A stretch of DNA of 64,000 bases from Acidimicrobiales bacterium (GCA_028285495.1 JANQPB010000042.1:186001-250000), one strand, 5' to 3'; positions 33,558 to 41,604 are shown, numbered from the stretch's first letter. The notes: generated from the letters alone by a model not told the origin. Translations and numbers: made by a program.

Positions 33558-34151
33558 GTGACCGACCGAGCCGACGATCTGGCCGAGGACCTCGCTGCCG
33601 AGCCGCTTGGCGAGGCGGCCACCAGCGCCGACGGCGCAACGCCGACCGGGACGGCCGGCGGCGAGCCGCCCGTCGGCGACGAGCTGCCGGCCGATCTGCA
33701 GCCGGACCTCGTCGACCCCGAGGACTACGTCTTCCCGAACAACAACCGCCGGCGGGTGCCCGGGTACCTCTACCTCGCCATCGCCGCCTTGCTGGTGGCG
33801 ATGTACCTCGCCTTCGGCGACGGGGCCTACGTCAACCGCGGGCTCCTCCTGGCGGCCGGCATTCTCGTCGCCGTCGGCGCCTACAGCATTCTCAGCGGCT
33901 GGAACCTCGACGTCGACGAGCGCGATGCCCTGGTCGCGGCCGTCGGCGAGGTCGGCTTCCCGGTCGGCCACGCCTCGGCCCAGATGGGCTGGCGTGGCCT
34001 GCTCAGCCGTCCGACGTGGCGGGTCCTGCTCTACTCGGCCGACGAGCCACCGACCAAACGTGGCTTCGTGCTGGTCGACGGGGTCGACGGCGCCATCATC
34101 GACTCGTTCGTCGAGGACAACCCCGAGGACTGGTCGGAGCTCGAGGACTAG
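33558..34151 (+). CDS. Small membrane protein, unknown function
   Basis: 197 residues, not recognised. About 65 N-terminal residues are Asp/Glu/Ala/Pro-rich and probably disordered; NNRRRVPGYLYLAIAALLVAMYLAFG and GLLLAAGILVAVGAYSILSGW form two transmembrane helices; the C-terminal 90 residues look like a small globular domain (LVAAVGEVGFPVGHASAQMGWRGLLSRPTWRVLLYSAD, then RGFVLVDGVDGAIIDSFVED). It has its own leaderless-type promoter: TAGAGT (33546-33551) with a 6-base spacer before the GTG, lying within the end of the HIT gene. The equivalent gene is absent between HIT and pgsA in mycobacteria as I recall the locus. Confidence 0.75.
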   Translation: MTDRADDLAEDLAAEPLGEAATSADGATPTGTAGGEPPVGDELPADLQPDLVDPEDYVFPNNNRRRVPGYLYLAIAALLVAMYLAFGDGAYVNRGLLLAAGILVAVGAYSILSGWNLDVDERDALVAAVGEVGFPVGHASAQMGWRGLLSRPTWRVLLYSADEPPTKRGFVLVDGVDGAIIDSFVEDNPEDWSELED

Positions 34152-34153
34152 AG

Positions 34154-34672
34154 GTGAGCGCCGCCAGCGGGCCCGCCAGCGGGGGCGAGGCGGCCGACGG
34201 CCGACCCGTCGTCGTCGATCTCCACGTCGCTCCGGCCAGCCGGCTGCCGATGCAGCGGCGGGAGTCGGTCGAGGCCGAGGCCGGCGTCGGCCTGGTCGGC
34301 GACCGCTACCACGGATCCCGCCATCGCCACGTGACCGTGCAGGCCGCCGACGCGCTGGCCGCGGCATCGGCCGACCTCGGTCGCACCATCGAGCACGGGG
34401 CGACCAGGCGCAACGTCACGATCTCGGGTTCGGAGGTGCCGACGGAGATCGGTCGGCGGTTCCGCATCGGGCCGGTCGACGTCGAGGTCGTCCGCATCGC
34501 CGCCCCGTGCAAGCTGCTGGACGACGGCATCGGCGATGGCGCCAGGACGGCACTGCGGCGTCGGGCCGGCACCGTGTGCCGGCTGCTCGGCTCGGGCACG
34601 ATCACCATCGGCGATCCGGTCGATCTGGATCCCGGGAACGGCCAACCGGACCGCGAATCGCTCGAGCGGTAG
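34154..34672 (+). CDS. MOSC-domain protein
   Basis: 172 residues. The MOSC core is visible: VEAEAGVGLVGDRYHGSRHRHVTVQAADAL, ATRRNVTISGSEV and VEVVRIAAPCKLLDDGIGDG, where the Cys is the conserved residue of molybdenum-cofactor sulfurase C-terminal domains. Family members bind molybdopterin or carry sulfur; several reduce N-hydroxylated compounds or act in thiol-dependent detoxification. Two bases separate the upstream stop from the GTG, so it is co-transcribed with the membrane protein. No other molybdenum genes are present, so its role here, between phospholipid genes, is open. Confidence 0.8.
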   Translation: MSAASGPASGGEAADGRPVVVDLHVAPASRLPMQRRESVEAEAGVGLVGDRYHGSRHRHVTVQAADALAAASADLGRTIEHGATRRNVTISGSEVPTEIGRRFRIGPVDVEVVRIAAPCKLLDDGIGDGARTALRRRAGTVCRLLGSGTITIGDPVDLDPGNGQPDRESLER

Positions 34673-34675
34673 GCT
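34670..34675 (+). promoter_or_regulatory. -10 element of pgsA
   Basis: TAGGCT overlapping the stop of the MOSC gene; predicted start of transcription about 26 bases before ATG 34708, with GAAAGG in the leader. Confidence 0.4.
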
Positions 34676-34707
34676 GGTCCGGGACGGCAGCGAAAGGTCG
34701 CACGCAC

Positions 34708-35409
34708 ATGTTCGACGGCAATCTCCGCGCCGGCTTCGACCGGGTGGTGGCCCCGATGGGCCGCAACCTGCAGCGGGCCGGCGTGTCCCCCGACATCATC
34801 ACCGCCGTCGGCGTGGTCATGGCCGGCGCCTGTGGCGTCGCTATCGCCCTCGAGCAGTACCCGCTGGCGGTCCTGTTGCTCGCCCTGACCGGACTGCCGG
34901 ACGCACTCGACGGGGCGGTGGCCAAGGCCGCCGGCTCGGCCGGGCCCCGCGGCGCCTACTTCGACTCGGTCTCCGATCGCCTGAGCGACGGCCTGCTGTT
35001 CGCCGGCGCCGGCTGGAACCTGGCCGGCTCCGACAATCCCAGGATGGCGATGCTGCCGTTTGCGCTCTACATCGCCGCCTCCCTGGTGTCGTACCAGCGG
35101 GCCAAGGCCGAGAGCCTCGGCTTCGAGGCCAAGGGCGGCCTGATGGAGCGGGCCGAGCGGTTCATCGCCCTCGGATTCGGTTTGCTGTTCTCCAGCCTCT
35201 TCGTTGCGACGCTGTGGGTGATGCTGGCACTCACGCTGTTCACCGCCGTCACCCGATTCATCAAGGTCTGGCGTCAGGCGAGCGGTCTCCCTCCGGTCCA
35301 GACCCGCCCGGTCGTGCGCCGCAACCGGCGCCGCAAGACTCGCCCGGTGTCCGACTTCCGGGCCAGGGCTCGGGCTCGGGCCGAGGCCCGCCGCCGCAAC
35401 CGCCCCTGA
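34708..35409 (+). CDS. pgsA: CDP-alcohol phosphatidyltransferase, probably phosphatidylinositol-phosphate synthase
   Basis: 233 residues with about five hydrophobic helices. The CDP-alcohol phosphotransferase signature is DALDGAVAKAAGSAGPRGAYFDSVSD: all four Asp and the glycines are present with correct spacing, but the usual AR after the second Asp-Gly is AK. In the mycobacterial synteny (thrS, HIT, pgsA1, acyltransferase, pimA) this position encodes the enzyme that makes phosphatidylinositol phosphate from CDP-diacylglycerol and inositol phosphate. The C-terminus is strongly basic (RRNRRRKTRP, RARARARAEARRRN). A TAGGCT -10 at 34670-34675 and GAAAGG before the ATG give it a conventional short leader. 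Confidence 0.87.
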   Translation: MFDGNLRAGFDRVVAPMGRNLQRAGVSPDIITAVGVVMAGACGVAIALEQYPLAVLLLALTGLPDALDGAVAKAAGSAGPRGAYFDSVSDRLSDGLLFAGAGWNLAGSDNPRMAMLPFALYIAASLVSYQRAKAESLGFEAKGGLMERAERFIALGFGLLFSSLFVATLWVMLALTLFTAVTRFIKVWRQASGLPPVQTRPVVRRNRRRKTRPVSDFRARARARAEARRRNRP

Positions 35410-35430
35410 ACCAGGACCCGGGTCCCGATC

Positions 35431-36315
35431 GTGCGTGCCCTGACCACTCTGCGGCTGGGTGCTGCCGCGTCCCGAGTGGTCCCCCTCGACACGTTGGCGG
35501 CGTTGGCCGACCGGGCCGCCACGGCGGCCGGTCCGGCGCTGATGCCGGCCAAGGCCGCCCAGCTCCGGCGCAATCTCGCCCGCGTCGAGCCGTCCGGTCC
35601 CGTCGACGACCTGGCCAGGCAGGGCTTCGGCTCCTACGGCCGGTACTGGGTCGAGTCGTTCCGGATCCCCGGCCTCGGGGCCGGCCGAATCGACCGGGGC
35701 TTCTCCGTCGAGGGGTACGGGCACGTCGCCAGGGTGCTGGCCTCGGGTCGGGCCCCGATCCTCGTCCTGCCCCATCTCGGTGGTTGGGAGTGGGCGGCGG
35801 CCTGGTTGGCCAGGGTGATGGGGGTCGGCGTGACCGCCGTGGTCGAGCGGCTCGAGCCGGAGGAGGTCTATGACTGGTTCGTCGGGCTCCGCAGCGCCTA
35901 CGGGGTCAACGTCGTTCCACTCGGCCCCCGGGCCATGGTCGAGCTCGGGGCGGCGGCCAAGCGCCAGGACGTCATCTGCCTCCTGGCCGACCGTGACATC
36001 GGCGGGAACGGCACCGAGGTCGAGTTCTTCGGCGAGCGGACCAGCCTGCCGGTCGGTCCGGCCCTGCTGGCCCGGCGCACCGGCTGCCCGCTCCTGCCGA
36101 CGGCGGTGTACTTCCGGGGCCGGCAGCGGTCCGGGGTGGTGACGTCGCCGATCGAGCCGGGGCATGGGCGCGGCCGCACGGAGAACGAGCGGCTGACCCG
36201 GGCCGTCGCCGACCGGCTCGAACACCTGGTGGCGGAGGCGCCCGAGCAGTGGCACCTGCTCGAACCGAACTGGCCGTCCGACCGGGCCGTCGCCGAGGCG
36301 CTCGACCCGTCCTGA
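35431..36315 (+). CDS. Phosphatidylinositol mannoside acyltransferase (PatA-like, LpxL/HtrB fold)
   Basis: 294 residues. It belongs to the lysophospholipid acyltransferase family with the catalytic pair in LPHLGGWEWAAAWLA (H-x4-E) and the downstream CLLADRDIGGNGTEVEFFG and SLPVGPALLARRTGCPLLPTAVYF blocks. In mycobacteria the neighbour between pgsA1 and pimA (Rv2611c) acylates the mannose of PIM1. Membrane-associated, cytoplasmic face. The GTG at 35431 is 21 bases after pgsA, so it is in the same transcript. Function assigned from family plus synteny. Confidence 0.87.
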   Translation: MRALTTLRLGAAASRVVPLDTLAALADRAATAAGPALMPAKAAQLRRNLARVEPSGPVDDLARQGFGSYGRYWVESFRIPGLGAGRIDRGFSVEGYGHVARVLASGRAPILVLPHLGGWEWAAAWLARVMGVGVTAVVERLEPEEVYDWFVGLRSAYGVNVVPLGPRAMVELGAAAKRQDVICLLADRDIGGNGTEVEFFGERTSLPVGPALLARRTGCPLLPTAVYFRGRQRSGVVTSPIEPGHGRGRTENERLTRAVADRLEHLVAEAPEQWHLLEPNWPSDRAVAEALDPS

Positions 36316-36354
36316 GCCGGCGGGCCTGCGGCTCGGGGTGGCCGTGCCGCCGTG

Positions 36355-36360
36355 TACCGT
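36355..36360 (+). promoter_or_regulatory. -10 element of pimA
   Basis: TACCGT with a 7-base spacer to GTG 36368; predicted leaderless. Confidence 0.55.
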
Positions 36361-36367
36361 GGGACCC

Positions 36368-37438
36368 GTGCGCATCGGGATGATCTGTCCCTACAGCCTG
36401 GCGGTCTGGGGCGGTGTCCAGCTGCAGGTCCTCGGGCTGGCCCGGAGCCTGCGGGCCAAGGGCGTCGACACCCAGGTGCTGGCTCCCTGCGACGGCCCCC
36501 CGCCCGAGCCGTGGGTCACGCCCCTCGGCGACTCGATCCCGTATGCCCAGAACGGCTCGTTCGCCCCCCTCGCCCCCGATCCTCCGGCCCAGTTGCGGGT
36601 CCTCGGCGCCATCTGGGACGAGCGGTTCGACGCCCTCCACCTGCACGAGCCGCTTGCTCCGGGGCCGACGCTCACCGCCGTGCTGGTGAAGCCGGTGCCG
36701 CTGATCGGCACGTTCCACGCCAGCGGCGACATCGCCGTCTACCGATGGGCCCGATTCGGGGTCCGCCGGTTGGCCGCCCGGCTCGACACCCGCGTCGCCG
36801 TCTCCCCGGCCGCAGCCGGCATGGCCCGCCGCTACCTCGACGGCAACTACGACATCCTGTTCAACGGGATCGAGACCGACCGGTTCGCCGCTGCCGAGCC
36901 GACCGAGCGCGGCGGGCCGACGGTGCTGTTCCTCGGCCGGCACGAGCCCCGCAAGGGACTGGCGGTGCTGGTCGAGGCGGCCAGGCTCCTGCCTCCGGAC
37001 GTGCGCTTCTGGATCGGCGGCCAGGGCCCGCAGACGGCCGAGCTGCAGGCGGCGACCGCCGGCGACGACCGGTTCGAGTGGCTCGGGCCGCTCACCGAGG
37101 AGGAGAAGCTGGCCCGTCTCCGGGGGGCCGACGCCTTCTGCGTTCCGTCGCTCGGCGGCGAGAGCTTCGGCGTCGTGCTGCTCGAAGGCATGGCGGCGGG
37201 GACGCCGGTGGTGGCCAGCGACCTGCCGGCCTACCGGGTGGTGGCCCGCGACGGCCGGGCCGCAGCCCTGGTCGCTCCCGGCGACGCCGAGGTGCTGGCC
37301 AAGAGCCTGCTCGAGGCGCTCGAGCGGGGCCCGGCGGTCGAGCGGCGGGTCCAGGGCGGCCGGGCCAGGGCCGACGAGTTCTCGATGTCGGCCCTGGCCG
37401 ACGCCTACGTCACGCACTACCAGCGACTGGTCGCCTGA
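36368..37438 (+). CDS. pimA: Phosphatidyl-myo-inositol mannosyltransferase
   Basis: 356 residues, GT4, GT-B fold. PimA moves mannose from GDP-mannose to phosphatidylinositol, the first committed step of PIM/lipomannan synthesis. MRIGMICPYSLAVWGGVQLQVLGLARSL carries the glycine loop, PLIGTFHASGD is typical of PimA, VLFLGRHEPRKGLAVLVEA and the E-x7-E ESFGVVLLEGMA form the donor site. Although it follows the acyltransferase by 52 bases, it has its own leaderless promoter: TACCGT at 36355-36360 and a 7-base spacer before GTG. An upstream ATG at 36338 would add 10 residues and lies before that element, so is disfavoured. Confidence 0.92.
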   Translation: MRIGMICPYSLAVWGGVQLQVLGLARSLRAKGVDTQVLAPCDGPPPEPWVTPLGDSIPYAQNGSFAPLAPDPPAQLRVLGAIWDERFDALHLHEPLAPGPTLTAVLVKPVPLIGTFHASGDIAVYRWARFGVRRLAARLDTRVAVSPAAAGMARRYLDGNYDILFNGIETDRFAAAEPTERGGPTVLFLGRHEPRKGLAVLVEAARLLPPDVRFWIGGQGPQTAELQAATAGDDRFEWLGPLTEEEKLARLRGADAFCVPSLGGESFGVVLLEGMAAGTPVVASDLPAYRVVARDGRAAALVAPGDAEVLAKSLLEALERGPAVERRVQGGRARADEFSMSALADAYVTHYQRLVA

Positions 37439-37488
37439 CCGTCGAGCCCGGTGCCGTCGTCGTCCGTCGCGCTCGGGTCGGGCGAGAG

Positions 37489-37494
37489 TATGCT
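37489..37494 (+). promoter_or_regulatory. -10 element of M48-like gene
   Basis: TATGCT with an 8-base spacer to GTG 37503. Confidence 0.55.
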
Positions 37495-37502
37495 GGTCCG
37501 CT

Positions 37503-38357
37503 GTGCCCACCGGCGACCAGACCGAGTCGAGCGACGGCCGAGACGGCCTGTGGTCCGGCGCGGCCGTGAGCCCAACGCCGTCCGAGCTGGCGCCGGCGCT
37601 GCTGGCGGCCTTCGCGGTGTTCGCCGTCCCACTCGTCCTGATCGGGCTCGTGCTCGGTGCGCTGCTCCCGGCGATGCCGTGGTGGCTCGGCGCCCTGCTG
37701 GGTCTGCTGGTGGCCGCCGGCACCGTCTGGTGGCTGGCCGACCGGGCCGACCAGTTCGTGCTCCGATCGCTCGGCACCCTGGTCCCCGACGGTGATCACC
37801 CGGTCCGGCTGACCAACATGGTCGACGGTCTGACGCTGGCCGGTGGCGTCATCACCCCGGCGGTGCTGGTCGTCGACGATCCGGCGGCGAACGCCATGGC
37901 CATCCGCCGCAAGGACCGGAACCACCTGCTGTTCACCACCGGGCTGGTCGACGCCCTCGACGTGGTCGAGCTGGAGGCCGCGGTGGCCGAGCTGCTGACC
38001 CGGCTCCGCAACGGCGACGCCGAGACCGCCACCGTCGGCGCGGCCCTCGTCGGCCGTCCCCTCATCGACGGTCCCATCGGTGCCGTGGCCAGCCCGGTCG
38101 GCGATCGCGCCATCACCCGGTTGCTCCCGTCCGACCGCGATCTCGAGGCCGACCGCCAGGCCGTCGGGCTGACCCGCTACCCGCCCGGCCTCATCAAGGC
38201 GCTCGAGCGCCTCCAGGGCCGTGATCTCTCGCCCGCCGCCGGCACCGCCGGCACCGCCCACCTCTGGTTGGCCGACCCGCAGGGCGGGACCACCTCGACC
38301 GGCGACGACCGCCGGGCCCCCCTCGGGCTCCGGATCGACGCACTGGCGGAGCTCTGA
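37503..38357 (+). CDS. M48 (HtpX)-like membrane protein lacking the zinc motif
   Basis: 284 residues. Two transmembrane helices (PALLAAFAVFAVPLVLIGLVLG and WWLGALLGLLVAAGTVWWLA) precede a region that aligns by eye with M48 peptidases: AANAMAIRRKDRNHLLFTTGLVDALDVVELEAAVAELLTRLRNGD corresponds to the family pattern NAFA-x-TTGLL-x-L-x-ELEAVLAHELSHIKNRD. At the position of HExxH (residues 162-166) the sequence is AELLT: the Glu survives but both His are gone, so it cannot bind zinc in the normal way. Probably a catalytically inactive homologue with a structural or regulatory role. GTG 8 bases after TATGCT (37489-37494). Confidence 0.72.
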   Translation: MPTGDQTESSDGRDGLWSGAAVSPTPSELAPALLAAFAVFAVPLVLIGLVLGALLPAMPWWLGALLGLLVAAGTVWWLADRADQFVLRSLGTLVPDGDHPVRLTNMVDGLTLAGGVITPAVLVVDDPAANAMAIRRKDRNHLLFTTGLVDALDVVELEAAVAELLTRLRNGDAETATVGAALVGRPLIDGPIGAVASPVGDRAITRLLPSDRDLEADRQAVGLTRYPPGLIKALERLQGRDLSPAAGTAGTAHLWLADPQGGTTSTGDDRRAPLGLRIDALAEL

Positions 38358-38358
38358 C

Positions 38359-39573
38359 TTGGGCCGACTGCGGGCCCGCCACTGGCTCGCAGTCCTCCTC
38401 GCCCTCTCGCTGATTGTCCTCGCATGGCGCTTCACCGGCACGGTCGACTCCGACGACGCCGCCGACTCAACGGCCGCCGACGGCCTCGCCTCGCTTCCCG
38501 CCGAGCCGGTCGATGACGACCCGGTCGATGACGGTGACGAGCCGGACGAGCTGGCCCTGACCGGTGACGGCGACGATGCCGCGGCCGCCGACGCCGACGA
38601 GCGGGCCGTGCCCGTCGGTCCCGTGTCCCCCTACACCGGCCGGCCGACCGAGCGGGCCTCGGCCGAGCGACCGGCGCTCGTGGTCAAGGTCGACAATCAC
38701 CCACGGGCCCGCCCCCAGACCGGGCTCGACGAGGCCGACATCGTGTTCGACCTCCGAGCCGAGGGCATCACCCGGTTCGCAGCCGTCTTCCAGTCGATCG
38801 TGCCCGAGCCGGTCGGGCCCGTTCGGTCGAGCCGCACGTCCGACTTCGACCTCCTCCGCGGTCTCGACAACCCCCTGTACGCCTCGTCCGGCGCCAACGA
38901 CTACGTGGCCGCCGGCCTCCGCGAGCTGCCGATCGTCGAGCTGACCAACCGGACCAGGAGCGAGTACTTCCGCGACTTCGACCGGCCCGCCCCCCACAAT
39001 CTCTACGTGAACGGCGGCGACCTCTACGCCCTCGCACCGACCGACCTCCCGGTGCCGGAGCCCTGGTTCACCTACCGCCGGCCCGACGAGGCCATGCCGC
39101 CGACCGCGACCACCGCCGCCGGCCCGGTCTCGATCGCCTTCACCGGCAGCCCGCTGGTCACCCACGAGTGGGACGCCGCCATCGGCGGCTGGCGGCGGAC
39201 GCAGGACGGCGCCCCCCACCTGACCGTTGACGGCGACCAGCTGGCCCCCGAGAACGTGGTGATCCTCGTCACCGACTACGGCACCAGCCCGGCCGACCCG
39301 ATCTCGCCGGAGGTCCGGTCGACCGGCAGCGGCGAGCTCGTCGTCCTGACCGACGGCCACGTGATCCTGGGCACGTGGGAGCGACCGACGGCCGAGGACA
39401 AGCCGACGCTCACCGACGTGGCCGGCGACCCGATCACCCTCACCCCCGGCCGGACGTGGGTGCTGATGCCCGAGGCGGGCCAGGTCCGCTTCACCCCCGG
39501 GCAGCAGCTCGACGAGGTCGGGGTCGGAACCACCTCCGGCGCCGGCGACGACCCGTCCGGCGCCACGCCTTGA
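38359..39573 (+). CDS. DUF3048 (YerB-like) secreted protein
   Basis: 404 residues starting at a TTG directly after the preceding stop. HWLAVLLALSLIVLAW is a signal/anchor helix, followed by about 60 Asp/Ala-rich residues and the DUF3048 region: PYTGRPTERASAERPALVVKVDNHPRARPQTGLDEADIVFDLRAEGITRFAAVF, PVGPVRSSRTSDFDLL and a C-terminal part with VVILVTDYGTSP and WVLMPEAGQVRF. This domain is found in Gram-positive surface proteins of unknown function. No ATG or GTG gives a better start without losing the helix. It is likely co-transcribed with the M48-like gene. Confidence 0.8.
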   Translation: MGRLRARHWLAVLLALSLIVLAWRFTGTVDSDDAADSTAADGLASLPAEPVDDDPVDDGDEPDELALTGDGDDAAAADADERAVPVGPVSPYTGRPTERASAERPALVVKVDNHPRARPQTGLDEADIVFDLRAEGITRFAAVFQSIVPEPVGPVRSSRTSDFDLLRGLDNPLYASSGANDYVAAGLRELPIVELTNRTRSEYFRDFDRPAPHNLYVNGGDLYALAPTDLPVPEPWFTYRRPDEAMPPTATTAAGPVSIAFTGSPLVTHEWDAAIGGWRRTQDGAPHLTVDGDQLAPENVVILVTDYGTSPADPISPEVRSTGSGELVVLTDGHVILGTWERPTAEDKPTLTDVAGDPITLTPGRTWVLMPEAGQVRFTPGQQLDEVGVGTTSGAGDDPSGATP

Positions 39574-39735
39574 CCGCCGGCGCCGGTCCTGGCATCGGCG
39601 GCGCCCCCACCGAGTCGATGCGATGTCGCGTCCACTCGACCTGGGGTCGGCCCGGTCGGGGTGTCCCGCCCGACCCGTCCGGTGCTACCACCGACGCGGT
39701 CGGCCATTCGGTTACGACCACCGGGGCGCCGGCCA

Positions 39736-39741
39736 TACACT
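39736..39741 (+). promoter_or_regulatory. -10 element of pdxST
   Basis: TACACT with a 6-base spacer to ATG 39748; predicted leaderless. Confidence 0.6.
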
Positions 39742-39747
39742 GTGGCC

Positions 39748-40653
39748 ATGGCTGACAACGAGAACCAGGGCACCGGGTCCGCCCAGGGCACCATCCGGGT
39801 CAAGCGAGGGCTGGCCGAGATGCTCAAGGGCGGCGTGATCATGGACGTGGTCACCCCCGAGCAGGCCAAGATCGCCGAGGACGCCGGCGCCTCGGCCGTG
39901 ATGGCGCTCGAGCGGGTCCCGGCCGACATCCGGGCCGACGGTGGCATCGCCCGCATGAGCGATCCCGAGATGATCGAGGGGATCAAGGAGGCCGTGACCA
40001 TCCCGGTGATGGCCAAGGCCCGTATCGGCCACTTCGTGGAGGCCCAGATCCTGCAGGCCCTCGGCGTCGACTACATCGACGAGTCCGAGGTGCTGACCCC
40101 GGCGGACGAGACCCACCACATCGACAAGTTCGCCTTCACCGTCCCCTTCGTGTGCGGTGCCACCAACCTCGGTGAGGCCCTGCGCCGCATCAGCGAGGGC
40201 GCGTGCATGATCCGCTCGAAGGGTGAGGCCGGCACCGGCAACGTCGTCGAGGCCGTCCGTCACCTGCGGTCGATCATCGGCGACATCCGCCGGATCACCC
40301 AGGCCGACGAGGCTGAGCTCTTCGACTGGGCCAAGCAGCTCCAGGCCCCACTTCCGCTCGTGCAGGAGATCGCCGAGACCGGCTCGCTCCAGGTGCCGCT
40401 GTTCTGTGCCGGCGGCCTGGCCACCCCGGCCGACGCCGCGCTGGCCATGCAACTCGGGGCCGAGGCCGTGTTCGTCGGCTCCGGCATCTTCAAGAGCAGC
40501 AACCCGGCGCCCCGAGCCAAGGCCATCGTCGAGGCCACCACGAACTACAACGACGCCGACATCCTGGCCAAGGTCAGCCGGGGCCTCGGTGCCCCGATGA
40601 CCGGCATCGGCATGGACGAGATCGACGTTCGCCTGGCCGACCGGGGTTGGTAG
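39748..40653 (+). CDS. pdxS: Pyridoxal 5'-phosphate synthase lyase subunit
   Basis: 301 residues. PdxS builds PLP from ribose 5-phosphate, glyceraldehyde 3-phosphate and ammonia supplied by PdxT. Highly conserved features: KRGLAEMLKGGVIMDVVTPEQAKIAEDAGA, VMALERVPADIRADGGIARMSDP, VMAKARIGHFVEAQILQ (catalytic Lys), RSKGEAGTGNVVEAVRH and GGLATPADAALAMQLGAEAVFVGSGIFKS. The ATG is 6 bases after TACACT (39736-39741), another leaderless arrangement. pdxT follows with a 7-base overlap. Confidence 0.97.
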   Translation: MADNENQGTGSAQGTIRVKRGLAEMLKGGVIMDVVTPEQAKIAEDAGASAVMALERVPADIRADGGIARMSDPEMIEGIKEAVTIPVMAKARIGHFVEAQILQALGVDYIDESEVLTPADETHHIDKFAFTVPFVCGATNLGEALRRISEGACMIRSKGEAGTGNVVEAVRHLRSIIGDIRRITQADEAELFDWAKQLQAPLPLVQEIAETGSLQVPLFCAGGLATPADAALAMQLGAEAVFVGSGIFKSSNPAPRAKAIVEATTNYNDADILAKVSRGLGAPMTGIGMDEIDVRLADRGW

Positions 40654-41246
40654 CCGACCGGGCCGGTCCCCAGGTCGGGGTGCTGGCCCTCCAGGGGGCC
40701 TTCGCCCGTCACGTCGCGGCCATCGAACGGTGCGGGGCCGAGGCCTTCGAGGTCCGCACCGCCGGTCAGCTGGATCGCGGTGACGCCCTCGTGCTGCCCG
40801 GGGGCGAGTCGACCACGATGCTCAAGCTGCTGGCCACGTTCGAGCTGGTCGAGCCTCTCCGCAAGCTGTTGGCGGACGGCCTGCCGGTCTTCGGTACCTG
40901 CGCGGGGATGATCCTGCTGGCGGCCGACGTGACCGACGGCCGCGACGACCAGATCTCGTTCGGCGCCATCGACCTCGACGTCCGCCGCAACGGCTACGGC
41001 CGCCAGGTCGACTCCTTCGAGACCGACCTCCGGGTCGCCGCCATCGGCGAGCCCGCGTTGCGGGCGGTGTTCATCCGGGCGCCGCTGGTCGAGCGGGCCG
41101 GTCCCGAGGTCGAGGTGCTGGCCAGCCACGACGACGTCCCGGTGCTGTGCCGCTCGGGGTCGGTGCTGACCTCGTCGTTCCACCCCGAGTTGGTCGACGA
41201 CGACCGGCTCCACCGCTATTTCCTCGACGAGCTCGTTGGCCGCTGA
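40647..41246 (+). CDS. pdxT: Pyridoxal 5'-phosphate synthase glutaminase subunit
   Basis: 199 residues, class I glutamine amidotransferase that feeds ammonia to PdxS. LALQGAFARHVAAI and LPGGESTTMLKLL are family signatures; the catalytic Cys is in VFGTCAGMILLA and the His-Glu pair in TSSFHPEL. The start is a TTG at 40647 inside the last codons of pdxS, because the frame has no ATG/GTG at its beginning; overlap implies translational coupling and a fixed PdxS:PdxT ratio. The next gene on the other strand is the short secreted peptide gene. Confidence 0.95.
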   Translation: MVADRAGPQVGVLALQGAFARHVAAIERCGAEAFEVRTAGQLDRGDALVLPGGESTTMLKLLATFELVEPLRKLLADGLPVFGTCAGMILLAADVTDGRDDQISFGAIDLDVRRNGYGRQVDSFETDLRVAAIGEPALRAVFIRAPLVERAGPEVEVLASHDDVPVLCRSGSVLTSSFHPELVDDDRLHRYFLDELVGR

Positions 41247-41287
41247 TCGCTTGGCGTCGTCCGTCCGACGGTGGGCTCGGCCCCGGC

Positions 41288-41488
41288 TCAGCGGGGCAGG
41301 GCGGGCGGTTGGCCGCCCCGGACGAACGGTGGCCACATGATCGGATCGTCCAACGGCTCGATGGCGGCGGCCGGAGCGGCGGTCGCCACCAGGCCGGCCA
41401 GCGCGACGGCGCCGGCGACGAGGGTGCGGACGAGGACGGAGGTCCCGGTGGGACCGCGGGGCGTTGTGGTCGGTGCGGTGGACGGCAT
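41288..41488 (-). CDS. Small predicted secreted peptide precursor
   Basis: 66 residues, unknown family. A textbook Sec signal: basic, Thr/Pro-rich N-terminus with RGPTGTSVLVRT, hydrophobic core LVAGAVALAGLVAT, and the cleavage motif AAPAAA before IEPLDDP. The predicted mature peptide is only about 24 residues (IEPLDDPIMWPPFVRGG then QPPALPR), Pro-rich with one Trp. The best Shine-Dalgarno in the window, AGGAGGT (41502-41496), sits 7 bases before the ATG at 41488; a GTG at 41491 would be only 4 bases away. Convergent with pdxT; a small hairpin (41280-41297) spans its stop. The strong ribosome site plus signal peptide argue for a real gene rather than an antisense artefact. Confidence 0.62.
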   Translation of the reverse strand: MPSTAPTTTPRGPTGTSVLVRTLVAGAVALAGLVATAAPAAAIEPLDDPIMWPPFVRGGQPPALPR

Positions 41489-41495
41489 CACCCGT

Positions 41496-41502
41496 ACCTC
41501 CT
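41496..41502 (-). promoter_or_regulatory. Strong Shine-Dalgarno of the small secreted-peptide gene
   Basis: AGGAGGT on the minus strand, 7 bases before ATG 41488. It is a full anti-16S match, rare in this window, and fixes strand and start of the peptide gene. Confidence 0.65.
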
Positions 41503-41598
41503 GATCGATGGCGTTGAATCACCCGTCAGACGGCTGGGAACGGATCCGGATACGTCCGCCGGTCGGTGCGCACGAGCCGAGTCGCTGATCGGGGCCTC

Positions 41599-41604
41599 TA
41601 TCCT
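41599..41604 (+). promoter_or_regulatory. -10 element of yebC
   Basis: TATCCT inside the palindrome CTATCctcGATAG (41598-41610); leader of about 45 bases with AAGGGAG. Confidence 0.45.
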
